A DNA stretch of 64,000 nucleotides, taken from contig NZ_FOPI01000011.1 of assembly GCF_900113455.1 (NCBI RefSeq), forward strand, positions 1 through 64,000, read 5' to 3'. The notes below the pieces were generated by a model. It was not told the DNA's origin. It made no database searches and saw only the letters and a program-made list of their open reading frames with translations. Shown piece by piece: positions 53,622 to 60,640 of this stretch (positions are counted from its first letter, which is position 1; every line of letters starts with the position of its first letter). This DNA is from Ligilactobacillus ruminis DSM 20403 = NBRC 102161 (GTDB taxonomy: Bacteria > Bacillota > Bacilli > Lactobacillales > Lactobacillaceae). The position numbers were made by a program, and so were the translations under genes.

Positions 53622-53852
53622 ATGGTTAAAATTAAACGTGCTCCAGTTGCTGGTTTGAACTTGCTCGAAGGCGAAATTGTCAAAAAAGATCTCAAAATTT
53701 CTGGCATGAGCTTTAAAAACGTACCAGTTATTCCTGAAGTAAAAAACGATGATACTAGCTATCACGTTTCTGAACCTGTCTACAAGCGTCTTTATACGTT
53801 GCTTCGCAGTCGTTGTTCCAAAGTTGTTGATTTTGACGATTTTTCATACTAA
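53622..53852 (+). CDS. Small unknown protein
   Basis: A 76-residue protein. AGAAAGAAG precedes the ATG at usable spacing. The sequence VKIKRAPVAGLNLLEGEIVKKDLKI, then PVYKRLYTLLRSRCSK, is mixed charged with one cysteine and no membrane segment. Not recognised. It is followed by a strong terminator, which supports it being a real gene. Confidence 0.65.
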   Translation: MVKIKRAPVAGLNLLEGEIVKKDLKISGMSFKNVPVIPEVKNDDTSYHVSEPVYKRLYTLLRSRCSKVVDFDDFSY

Positions 53853-53906
53853 TACGAATATCAAACATAAGACAAAGAGGCCGAAAAATGTGCCTCAAAT
53901 TGAAAA

Positions 53907-53947
53907 CCCGGATGATTTGCAGTCAATTGCAAACCATCCGGGTTTTT
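53907..53947 (+). terminator. Intrinsic terminator
   Basis: AAAACCCGGATG pairs with CATCCGGGTTTTTT. The loop contains TTTGCAGTCAATTGCAAA, itself able to pair. It is clearly related to the terminator at 56592-56635. Confidence 0.88.
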
Positions 53948-54125
53948 TCGTATATATGACAATCTTTGTATATAATGGAAACAACCAAAAAGAGTCTGTC
54001 AGTAAATTGAATGGGAGCTTGCTGCGCTAATTGAGCAGACGCTGCATTTTGTAAAAAAGTCTCACGCTTTAAATTAAGAAAAAACTGAATTTTTTCCAAA
54101 ACTCTTTTTGCTTTTCAAATGTGAA

Positions 54126-54893
54126 TCAGACTTCGATACCGTCAATCGAAAAGCGAATCTCCGGAAATTCTTTTTGACCGTCTTTTCCCTCCATAAATGC
54201 CAAGGCTTCGCGTCTGATTTGCGACAAGTCAACGCCTTGCTGCTTGGCAGCAAACATGCACCCGCAGTAGCATTGACGATAGACGTCATATTCCTTGCAC
54301 ATTTCAACGGAACGAAGGTAGCCGTTTCCTTTCTTGAAATCGCTTGGCAGATAATGCACGTCGTAAAACTGCTGAACCTCGATTCCAACGGAATTGATTA
54401 CTTGAGAGTTCTTGTGCGGGCTGATCGTCAGCGTGCTGCCAAAGTAGTCAAACCCAAGTTCCACGGCCTTTTTTGCAACCGTATCAAGTCGATAGTCAAA
54501 ACAGGCACGACACCTTTTGCCGCCTTCAGGTTCTTTTTCAAGACCTCTTACGGCTTCAAAGTATTCCTGCGGCCGGTATGGTGCGGCAATAAATTGAACG
54601 TGATTGCCTGTTTTTTCGTTGAAATCGTGAATAAATTTCTGTTGGACGTATTCTCTTCGTTGATATTCGGCACGAGGATGAATGTTAGAGTTGGCATAGT
54701 AGATGGTTACTTCAGCAAATTCAGTCATGCGCTCCAACGTCGTCGTGCTGCACGGAGCACAACAGGCATGGAGCAGAATCTTCGGCCGAATCCCCGCTGT
54801 TTGCCAATTCTGAACCATTTTCATCATGACCTTGTCATAATTGATTTTTTGGTTCAGATTCATTTTCTCAAGTATTTCCTTAAGATCAATCAA
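54126..54893 (-). CDS. queH: Epoxyqueuosine reductase QueH
   Basis: A 255-residue DUF208/QueH enzyme, which reduces epoxyqueuosine to queuosine in tRNA wobble positions using an iron-sulfur cluster. The cysteine motifs are all present: LLHACCAPCSTT near 39, KRCRACFDYRLD near 120 and QCYCGCMFA near 213. The start is TTG at 54893 with GGAAG eight bases upstream; no ATG fits. It is preceded by a leader of about 130 nt with its own promoter. Confidence 0.93.
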   Translation of the reverse strand: MIDLKEILEKMNLNQKINYDKVMMKMVQNWQTAGIRPKILLHACCAPCSTTTLERMTEFAEVTIYYANSNIHPRAEYQRREYVQQKFIHDFNEKTGNHVQFIAAPYRPQEYFEAVRGLEKEPEGGKRCRACFDYRLDTVAKKAVELGFDYFGSTLTISPHKNSQVINSVGIEVQQFYDVHYLPSDFKKGNGYLRSVEMCKEYDVYRQCYCGCMFAAKQQGVDLSQIRREALAFMEGKDGQKEFPEIRFSIDGIEV

Positions 54894-55055
54894 TTCAAAT
54901 TCTTCCTTTCATCGTTTTTAGACTGGATGCAATTATTTTTATCAAAAAAGCTCAGGTTTGCAACTTGAAGAACCGGATGTCCCTCCCCTGATCACAATCG
55001 GGGTCTTCGTTAAGATTACCGCATCAATTATAGTGAAAAATCAGCTTTCATGCAA
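54894..55055 (-). promoter_or_regulatory. queH promoter and structured leader
   Basis: On the minus strand TTGCAT (55055-55050) and TATAAT (55032-55027) are exactly 17 bp apart. Transcription would start near 55020, leaving about 127 nt of leader. It contains a CCCC…GGGG hairpin (CCCCGATTGTGATCAGGGG) and a later AACC…T6 stretch. A riboswitch for a queuosine precursor would make sense here, but I could not match it to the preQ1 classes I know. Confidence 0.55.
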
Positions 55056-55056
55056 A

Positions 55057-55072
55057 TGTTCCACGTGGAACA
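55057..55072. other. parS: parS-like site 1
   Basis: TGTTCCACGTGGAACA is a perfect 16-bp palindrome matching the ParB/Spo0J site pattern TGTTNCACGTGAAACA in all but one position. It overlaps the upstream edge of the queH promoter. Confidence 0.8.
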
Positions 55073-55081
55073 ACAAATGAA

Positions 55082-55097
55082 TGTTTCACGTGAAACA
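55082..55097. other. parS: parS-like site 2
   Basis: TGTTTCACGTGAAACA is a perfect palindrome and an exact match to the conserved ParB-binding site of Firmicutes. It lies 9 bp from site 1. parS sites cluster near the replication origin in related bacteria. Confidence 0.88.
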
Positions 55098-55156
55098 TTA
55101 TCCGTTCTTGTCCGAAACACATCTGAATAATATAATGTCTTACAGGAGGAAATCAT

Positions 55157-55378
55157 ATGAAAAAAAATATTCCGCTGCTCGTTTTCGGGCTCTTCATCTT
55201 AATTGCGCTGGCTTTTGTGCTGTGCACGCTGACCGTTTGGGCTTTCATGTCGAATCAAGGCAACACTCTTCGCCTCATTTTGATGTTGGGAGCATTCTTT
55301 TCATGCAGTGCATCAATTACCGTTTTAACAATTTTGATTACGCACTGGATTTCACGACTGAAAAAAAAGCAAAAATAA
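55157..55378 (+). CDS. Small two-helix membrane protein
   Basis: A 73-residue protein with AGGAGG at ideal spacing before the ATG. Two hydrophobic helices (PLLVFGLFILIALAFVLCTL and LILMLGAFFSCSASITVLTI) are joined by a short polar loop, with a basic tail RLKKKQK. Both ends are probably cytoplasmic. Not recognised. It lies directly after the parS pair and before a shared terminator. Confidence 0.8.
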   Translation: MKKNIPLLVFGLFILIALAFVLCTLTVWAFMSNQGNTLRLILMLGAFFSCSASITVLTILITHWISRLKKKQK

Positions 55379-55404
55379 AAGGGCTCCGGTTCTCCGGAGC
55401 CTTA
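55379..55404. terminator. Bidirectional terminator
   Basis: GGCTCCGG and CCGGAGCC form a perfect stem with a 4-base loop between two convergent small genes. Confidence 0.8.
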
Positions 55405-55411
55405 AGCTTCA

Positions 55412-55693
55412 TCATCTCAAATGACGCAGCCATCCTATAAACACATCTAATGGACGCCCCATTGTAAGCGCCTTTTCCAAATCGCTCGCAATCGTTGGTT
55501 TCTTGCGTCGCTTATTTACCGCATACGACTGAATACGTCCGAAAAGCTCATCTGAATCGAGCTCTTCTTCAAGCAGTCTTTCGCGAACCCATGCGCAAAT
55601 CGCAACAAACTCCCGATCTTTTGAAAATTTTTCATTTCTGAGACGTTCATCAATCAAACTGATGACGTCTCTGGTACGATCTTTTGTAATCAC
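55412..55693 (-). CDS. Small hypothetical protein
   Basis: The frame is open from an ATG at 55732 (106 residues). A promoter places the transcript start at about 55734, so that ATG would be almost leaderless. The GTG at 55693 has AGGTG at proper spacing and gives 93 residues; I prefer it. The protein is helical and charged (DVISLIDERLRNEKFSKDREF, then VRERLLEEELDSDELFGRI) and ends GRPLDVFIGWLRHLR. Not recognised. Convergent with the small membrane protein. Confidence 0.6.
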   Translation of the reverse strand: MITKDRTRDVISLIDERLRNEKFSKDREFVAICAWVRERLLEEELDSDELFGRIQSYAVNKRRKKPTIASDLEKALTMGRPLDVFIGWLRHLR

Positions 55694-55740
55694 TTTGATC
55701 ACCTGCCTAGCAAAACCGAATCCGGCAACCATCTAGGGTA

Positions 55741-55770
55741 ATTGTAATCCATTTCTGTAAACGGTGTCAA
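55741..55770 (-). promoter_or_regulatory. Promoter of the small gene 55412-55693
   Basis: On the minus strand TTGACA (55770-55765) and TACAAT (55746-55741) are 18 bp apart. Confidence 0.7.
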
Positions 55771-55974
55771 ACTTTTTGGACAGATCAAAGAAAACGTTTC
55801 AACAAACACCAGTCAATTGCTAAGGAGCGGTCATCATCCACTGATTCAATCCATTCGCTAGTCCCCTTCGTGATTGCAATCTTCTAAAATCAGCTGATTT
55901 TAGAAGAATCCTTCAAGCTGCATAATTCAAAAAAGTATTCGTCCAAAATAAAGCCATGCTTTACCCTGAAAGCT

Positions 55975-56243
55975 AAAAACCTCAGGCAGACGCTTCAGTA
56001 ATCTGCCTGAGGAACGTGATTTAACGGGAGTCGAAAAGAGGGAGTAACCGGGACAGCTTCTAACATGCTTTGGCGAATCACGGATGAAAAACTGTGCAAA
56101 TCGAAGAACAGCACCTCGAAATCAGCACTGCATCCAGAATAATTCGCACGCTGCCATAAGGAATCAACAAGCTCTGACCTCTTTTCGCATCATTGGAAAA
56201 CAATATCTTGATTCGTCTGAATCTCAAAGCTAACATTCCCTAC
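55975..56243 (-). ncRNA. Candidate small RNA gene
   Basis: The 939-bp gap between two genes has no plausible frame. On the minus strand TTGCAT (56278-56273) and TACAAT (56255-56250) are 17 bp apart. About 270 nt downstream a strong terminator appears, CCTCAGGCAGA/TCTGCCTGAGG (56012-55980), followed by five T residues. The first bases (AAAGAGTAGGGA, 56248-56237) can pair with TCCCTCTTT near the end (56043-56035), which would close the molecule into a long rod. I could not match it to 6S RNA, SRP RNA, tmRNA or RNase P. A perfect inverted repeat CTTCTAAAATCAG/CTGATTTTAGAAG near 55885-55910 lies beyond the terminator. Confidence 0.45.
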
Positions 56244-56313
56244 TCTTTAATTGTAAACGCTTTCTTTGTAAAATGCAAGCTCTTCGCCTTGACTGATGAC
56301 GTTCGATTCAATC

Positions 56314-56482
56314 AAAAAAGTCCCGTTTCTTACTTGAATTAAATGAAATGCCAAACGAATGCAGTTAGTTTGCGACTGCTTTTGTTCGGCATTTTTTAAA
56401 TACGGTGCTGCTTAACCGATTCAGCCAAAATTTCATCCAGCTTTACGGACAAAGTGCCATTTTTCGCTGATTTGTCCGTAAA
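56314..56482 (-). repeat. Inverted copy of the TTTACGGACAAA / GCCGAAC element
   Basis: Read on the minus strand, the order is one hairpin with arms TTTACGGACAAA/TTTGTCCGTAAA (56482-56441), the AAATGCCGAAC…CGTTTGGCATTT hairpin (about 56398-56345), and the flank with AGTAAGAAACGGGACTTTT (to 56314). This is the same order as at 50296-50617, but with one hairpin instead of three. Confidence 0.82.
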
Positions 56483-56591
56483 CGACAGTGATTCTGCCAA
56501 ATAAAGCACCTGATAAATCAGCGCACTAATAATTTGCCGCCTGCCTCTTTCAGGTCATTTCCATCATTGCAGGCGCTTGTCACGTATAAGC

Positions 56592-56635
56592 AAAAAAACC
56601 GGATCAGCTTTGCGATTGCAAACCATCCGGTTTTT
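56592..56635. terminator. Terminator beyond the sortase gene
   Basis: AAAAAACCGGAT pairs with ATCCGGTTTTT, with the loop ending TTGCAAACC. It is related in stem and loop sequence to the terminator at 53907-53947. Confidence 0.8.
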
Positions 56636-56671
56636 CAATTGAAGCATAGTGTTTTCTCAGCCTTTTTTCAG

Positions 56672-57820
56672 CTAATTATGATTTTTAACGATCCAATTTT
56701 TTTCATTATCCTGAGCAATGAAACTCTTTTGCTTCTTCTTTGGATACAGTGCTGCATTTTCCTGTCGGAGCTTCTTAATTCCGGCACGGACGCTCAGATG
56801 GTCATTTTTAATGCAATAGACGTTTCCTGGAAGATTTGTGAACCTGACTCTCCCCCGTTCATCCGATTGGACGATGAACTCTTTTTGGTTGCGATACAGC
56901 TTGCGCCTGCCGTTTCTGGCAAAAAGCCGGAAAGCTTCGCCAACGACAGGTTTTCCGTCCGCATCGACAACGATGAAATCAAGGTTGATCTCGCGCTTTT
57001 TAAGCAAGCCGCCGTGGATAATTCTGTACAAAATATAAAATACAGAAAAAATCGCCATGACGCATCCTAGCATAACGGCCGCTTGAATCAGGTTGTTCAT
57101 TAGGGATGCACCTTCGACTTCACGTGCAATCTTCTTCGTATATGGAACTCGATACCCAGTCACAAGCATTCGATGAGAATTGATCATGTACGGTGTGCAC
57201 GTCATCAGTGTCGCCAAATCCTTGTCCTTGACCGGAAGAAGCGATTTGACTTTATTTGGCTTGATGACCTTGATGTTGTAAACCTTGTAGGCCATATTCT
57301 TTCCATAAACGCTGATTACGAACAAATCGCCCTTCTTGACCTTGTCAAGGTCCGTAAACAGCTTGCGTTCAGGCAGACCACGATGGGCAGCAATAACTGT
57401 TCGCTTTCCTTTTCCGCCGGTCGGAAACGATGACCCTTGCAAAACGGCCGCGCCATAATTGAGCGTGTCGGCCGTCGTCAGATTAAATAACGGTACGTTA
57501 ACGTTGATTTTCGGAATTACGACCCGACCCAGCAAATGCTTGCGCAACTTCTCGGCATTCATGTTGTCTGTCCCGCGAAACGGGTCTTTGGCAGCTTTTT
57601 TAGCAGCACGTTCATTTTCTGCTCTGAGCTTTGCAAGTTCTTTCGCATTTCTTTTGGCATCAAGTTTCTGGGCTTCTTCAATACGTTGATTATCAATAAA
57701 ATTATTTATCGATTCAACGTAGAAAGGGTATAGCATAATCAACAATCCTGCCAAAAAGACAATCATCAGCAAAACTTGAATCCAAAAACCATTTTTCGAT
57801 TTCTTCTTTTTTTCAGCCAT
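56672..57820 (-). CDS. srtC: Class C (pilus) sortase with C-terminal extension
   Basis: A 382-residue pilin-polymerising transpeptidase. A helix at ~12-34 precedes a Lys/Ala-rich coil and a lid motif DPF at residues 79-81, typical of class C sortases. Catalytic residues: His146 in VIAAHRG, Cys208 in LATLMTCTP and Arg217 in NSHRMLV. A second helix at ~242-262 anchors the C-terminus. Beyond it, about 118 extra residues (REINLDFIVVDADGKPVVGEAF, later RVRFTNLPGNVYCI) look like a small beta-rich, CnaB-like module, placed on the cytoplasmic side by a simple two-helix topology. It is the last gene of the pilus operon. Confidence 0.92.
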   Translation of the reverse strand: MAEKKKKSKNGFWIQVLLMIVFLAGLLIMLYPFYVESINNFIDNQRIEEAQKLDAKRNAKELAKLRAENERAAKKAAKDPFRGTDNMNAEKLRKHLLGRVVIPKINVNVPLFNLTTADTLNYGAAVLQGSSFPTGGKGKRTVIAAHRGLPERKLFTDLDKVKKGDLFVISVYGKNMAYKVYNIKVIKPNKVKSLLPVKDKDLATLMTCTPYMINSHRMLVTGYRVPYTKKIAREVEGASLMNNLIQAAVMLGCVMAIFSVFYILYRIIHGGLLKKREINLDFIVVDADGKPVVGEAFRLFARNGRRKLYRNQKEFIVQSDERGRVRFTNLPGNVYCIKNDHLSVRAGIKKLRQENAALYPKKKQKSFIAQDNEKNWIVKNHN

Positions 57821-57953
57821 TCTTTTTCCTTTTGATACTCAATTGACATTACGTTCAGTTTAACAGAAAAAGGGATCGGAAAATTCATTCCCGACCCCCA
57901 AAAATTGGTATATGAATAATGAGCTATTTAGTTGTGATGAATAGAATCACGAA

Positions 57954-59477
57954 TCAGATGTTTTCACGACGGTTGCGGCGTGCAATCATAGTACCTGCAG
58001 CACCAGCCATTACAACGACACCTGCAACGATGAAGAGAACGATACCCATGCCGCCTGTTGATGGAAGGAAGCCGCCCTTCTTCGTGTTGGAAATCTTTTG
58101 ACCGTCAGCTGCTTGAATCGTCTTGTAGCTGTCCTTTGCAACTGTGAACAAAACTGGATCCTTAAGCAAGTCGTAGCCTGTAGGAGCTTTAACTTCTTTT
58201 ACGGCATATGATTCGCCGGCTTCAAGCGACTCAGAATACTTCAAACCTGCAAATTCAAATTGACCGTTTTCGCCAGTTGTCTTCGTAGCAACGTTTGTGT
58301 TGTTCGTATCGAATGTGTAGCCATCTTTTTCATTGCCGTGAGCATACTTGACAACTTGACCGTTCTTAACGATAACAAGTTGGAATTGTGCACCTGCAAG
58401 CGTCTTTGATTGGTTAGAACCATCAACCTTGACGAACTTCTTGCCGCCTGTGAAGACTTCTTCTGACTTGACTTCGTGGTGTGCTTCGTTGTCAACCTTG
58501 GCAGTAGCCTTGTTAGGAATACCAGTGTCAATCAATGTAAGATCTTCAATGCTGAGATGACCCTTAACAGTTGTCTTGAGCGTCTTGCCGGCAAATGCAG
58601 CAAGATCTGCAGCAGGAATCGTGATCGTGAAGCCGTTGTCGGCATTCTTCTTAACAGTATACTTGTTGCTTGCAAGACCTTCGATTTGAATCGTATCAGC
58701 ATCCATGATCAGGCCCTTGCTTGGGTTATCAGTAATCGTGTAGACTTTCTTGTTAGCAATATTCCAAGGAACAACCGTTTCGATAGTGTAGTTGATCTTT
58801 TCGCCGGCAGTGAAGTCGTGGTGTGAGCGATTGTCATTCAAAGTCTTCTTGTCTGATTGCTTAACGTTCTTTGGATAGATGTTGATTGACTTTTGAACAT
58901 TCTTTCCGTCTGCTCCGTAAATCGGCATTGCCAAAACGAACGGTTCTGCTTTTTGAGTAATGTTTGCAGGAGCATCTGTTTCAGCAAAGAGGTATGCCTT
59001 GTAGTTTCCGTTTGCGTCTCTCAACGGAAGGTTTGCAAATGATGCAAGACCACCGTTGGCAGTTGTCTGTTTGCCAACAACCGTTGCCGTCTTTTGAAGC
59101 GCATCAGCCTTCTTTGCAACTGCAGCACTCGCCGTCTTGGCTGCATCGGCAGGACTTTCATTCTTATCGCCGGTTGCCGTCTTGTATTCATTCGCATATT
59201 CGCTTGTTACATCGTATGCCGTAAATTCAACGCCATCAAGTGCTTCGGCATTGTTCTTGGTCAACCATGCATTGATTTCGTCTTGTGACTTGCTGTTGTC
59301 AATCTTGTCAGAAGGCAAAGACTTGTCAAATACGTATTTGTGCAACGTAACGGTTGCCGTTTCCGTTGACGTTTCTGCAGCCTGTGCGGTCTTGACGCCA
59401 ACAGCACCCTGCAATGCCAACGGCAATGCAAGTAACAATGTTGCTAATGCATTTCTCAATTTCCTATGATTCTTCAT
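57954..59477 (-). CDS. lrpA: Major pilin (backbone), LrpA-like
   Basis: A 507-residue LPXTG pilin. The signal peptide ends near AQAAE. The pilin motif with the polymerising lysine is INIYPKN near 210. CnaB-type domains include GLDLxA-like starts, and the E-box is YAVKEVKAPTGYDLL near 430. The sorting signal is FLPSTG near 474, then a helix and RRNRREN. Pilin subunits of this kind are cross-linked by SrtC into the fibre shaft. Size, E-box and sorting motif match a backbone pilin. It sits between the basal pilin (2 bp) and the sortase. Confidence 0.9.
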   Translation of the reverse strand: MKNHRKLRNALATLLLALPLALQGAVGVKTAQAAETSTETATVTLHKYVFDKSLPSDKIDNSKSQDEINAWLTKNNAEALDGVEFTAYDVTSEYANEYKTATGDKNESPADAAKTASAAVAKKADALQKTATVVGKQTTANGGLASFANLPLRDANGNYKAYLFAETDAPANITQKAEPFVLAMPIYGADGKNVQKSINIYPKNVKQSDKKTLNDNRSHHDFTAGEKINYTIETVVPWNIANKKVYTITDNPSKGLIMDADTIQIEGLASNKYTVKKNADNGFTITIPAADLAAFAGKTLKTTVKGHLSIEDLTLIDTGIPNKATAKVDNEAHHEVKSEEVFTGGKKFVKVDGSNQSKTLAGAQFQLVIVKNGQVVKYAHGNEKDGYTFDTNNTNVATKTTGENGQFEFAGLKYSESLEAGESYAVKEVKAPTGYDLLKDPVLFTVAKDSYKTIQAADGQKISNTKKGGFLPSTGGMGIVLFIVAGVVVMAGAAGTMIARRNRRENI

Positions 59478-59479
59478 TT

Positions 59480-60640
59480 TTAATGCTCCTCTTTATAATT
59501 TCTTCTCTTTGCGCTTACTAAAACAACTAAACATATTATTCCTATGCCGAGCAATGCCATAATCGATTTTGATTCACCAGTTTGCGGCAACATCCCCCAT
59601 AACCCTTTTTTCTTGACACTTTTCGGTGTCGTTGGCTTGCCTGGAGTATTTGTCTTGCCGGAGTTGCTTGGCGGATTCTCAATACTGTAATTATAAATGC
59701 GCGGCTTGGCGGCACTGACTGCCCCATCAGACAGTTTTTGATCATAAAGTCCTTCCAAAGCTGTGCCGTTGACTTTAACGCCGTCAGACATCTTCTTTGG
59801 AATATAAACTTCGATCTTGCGTGCTTCATCGGTAATCCTGTATCCTTTGGGTGCCTGAACTTCGCTGAAGTAGTAGGTGCCAGGATCAAGACTCTCACGG
59901 TCATACATGACCAAACCTGCCGAGTTGGACGTGAATTTTGCAATTTCATCGTCGCTGAGCGGAGAAGCACTTGCCTTAAAACCGCCATTATTTGTGCAAT
60001 ATAATTTTATTGAACCGTCCAAGCGGTACAAAACAAATTTTGCATCGCTCAACGGTAACTCTCCGCCGGCGTTTTTGCCATATTTGAAGAAATAGGCTGA
60101 ACGCTGCACGAGCGAAGTTTTACCTTTGATTTGAAACCACATCCGACCTTGATCATCAATTTTGAAGTCATCATTCATCAAAAAGACGAATGGGAGGGTA
60201 AAAGTCCCGTTGTCCCCTGCATTTTCAATGACTCCGTTCTCATCGGTCTGAACGATCAGGTACGCATCGCACCTGGGAACGATAAAATCGATCGAAGAAT
60301 TTGCCTTGTTTCCGGTCTGTCGACTGAGAGGCTTCAAGCTATGCTTTTCAATGAAGTTTTTCGCATAACTCTGACCTACGAGCGGGAATTTTTCGGTAAA
60401 TTCCTTTGGATCATCAGCTTCATTAAACTGATCCGAAATATCATATATTTCGAACGTCGGCGCTCTCAGTTTGGTAACATCTGTTCCTGAAGGAAGATTG
60501 AGTCCCAAACTGATATGGATGTGAATATTTTGAGTGATACCCGTTGTCGAATCAGCTGATGCTTGCCCGGATCCTGCGAATACAGCAGTCATAAAGGCAA
60601 CGATCATGAACAATAATTTTAATACTCTCTTCATGATCAC
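59480..60640 (-). CDS. lrpB: Basal/anchor pilin, LrpB-like
   Basis: A 386-residue LPXTG protein with a signal peptide (LLFMIVAFMTAVFAGSGQASA). The first half is a pilin-type domain. A CnaB domain follows with the E-box-like YYFSEVQAPKGYRI near 265, then a proline-rich stretch NTPGKPTTPKS, the common trait of wall-anchored basal pilins. The sorting signal is LPQTG near 350 with a helix and charged tail. Its start overlaps the tip-pilin stop by 4 bp. Confidence 0.88.
   Translation of the reverse strand: MIMKRVLKLLFMIVAFMTAVFAGSGQASADSTTGITQNIHIHISLGLNLPSGTDVTKLRAPTFEIYDISDQFNEADDPKEFTEKFPLVGQSYAKNFIEKHSLKPLSRQTGNKANSSIDFIVPRCDAYLIVQTDENGVIENAGDNGTFTLPFVFLMNDDFKIDDQGRMWFQIKGKTSLVQRSAYFFKYGKNAGGELPLSDAKFVLYRLDGSIKLYCTNNGGFKASASPLSDDEIAKFTSNSAGLVMYDRESLDPGTYYFSEVQAPKGYRITDEARKIEVYIPKKMSDGVKVNGTALEGLYDQKLSDGAVSAAKPRIYNYSIENPPSNSGKTNTPGKPTTPKSVKKKGLWGMLPQTGESKSIMALLGIGIICLVVLVSAKRRNYKEEH

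Noticed and set aside
54108-54968. Long plus-strand frame (286 codons) over queH
   Set aside because: It is antisense to queH, whose cysteine motifs are intact, and it has no ribosome binding site or recognisable domain.
55040-55100. The CACGTG palindromes as simple operator sites of queH
   Set aside because: Both match the 16-bp ParB site over its whole length, which explains them better.
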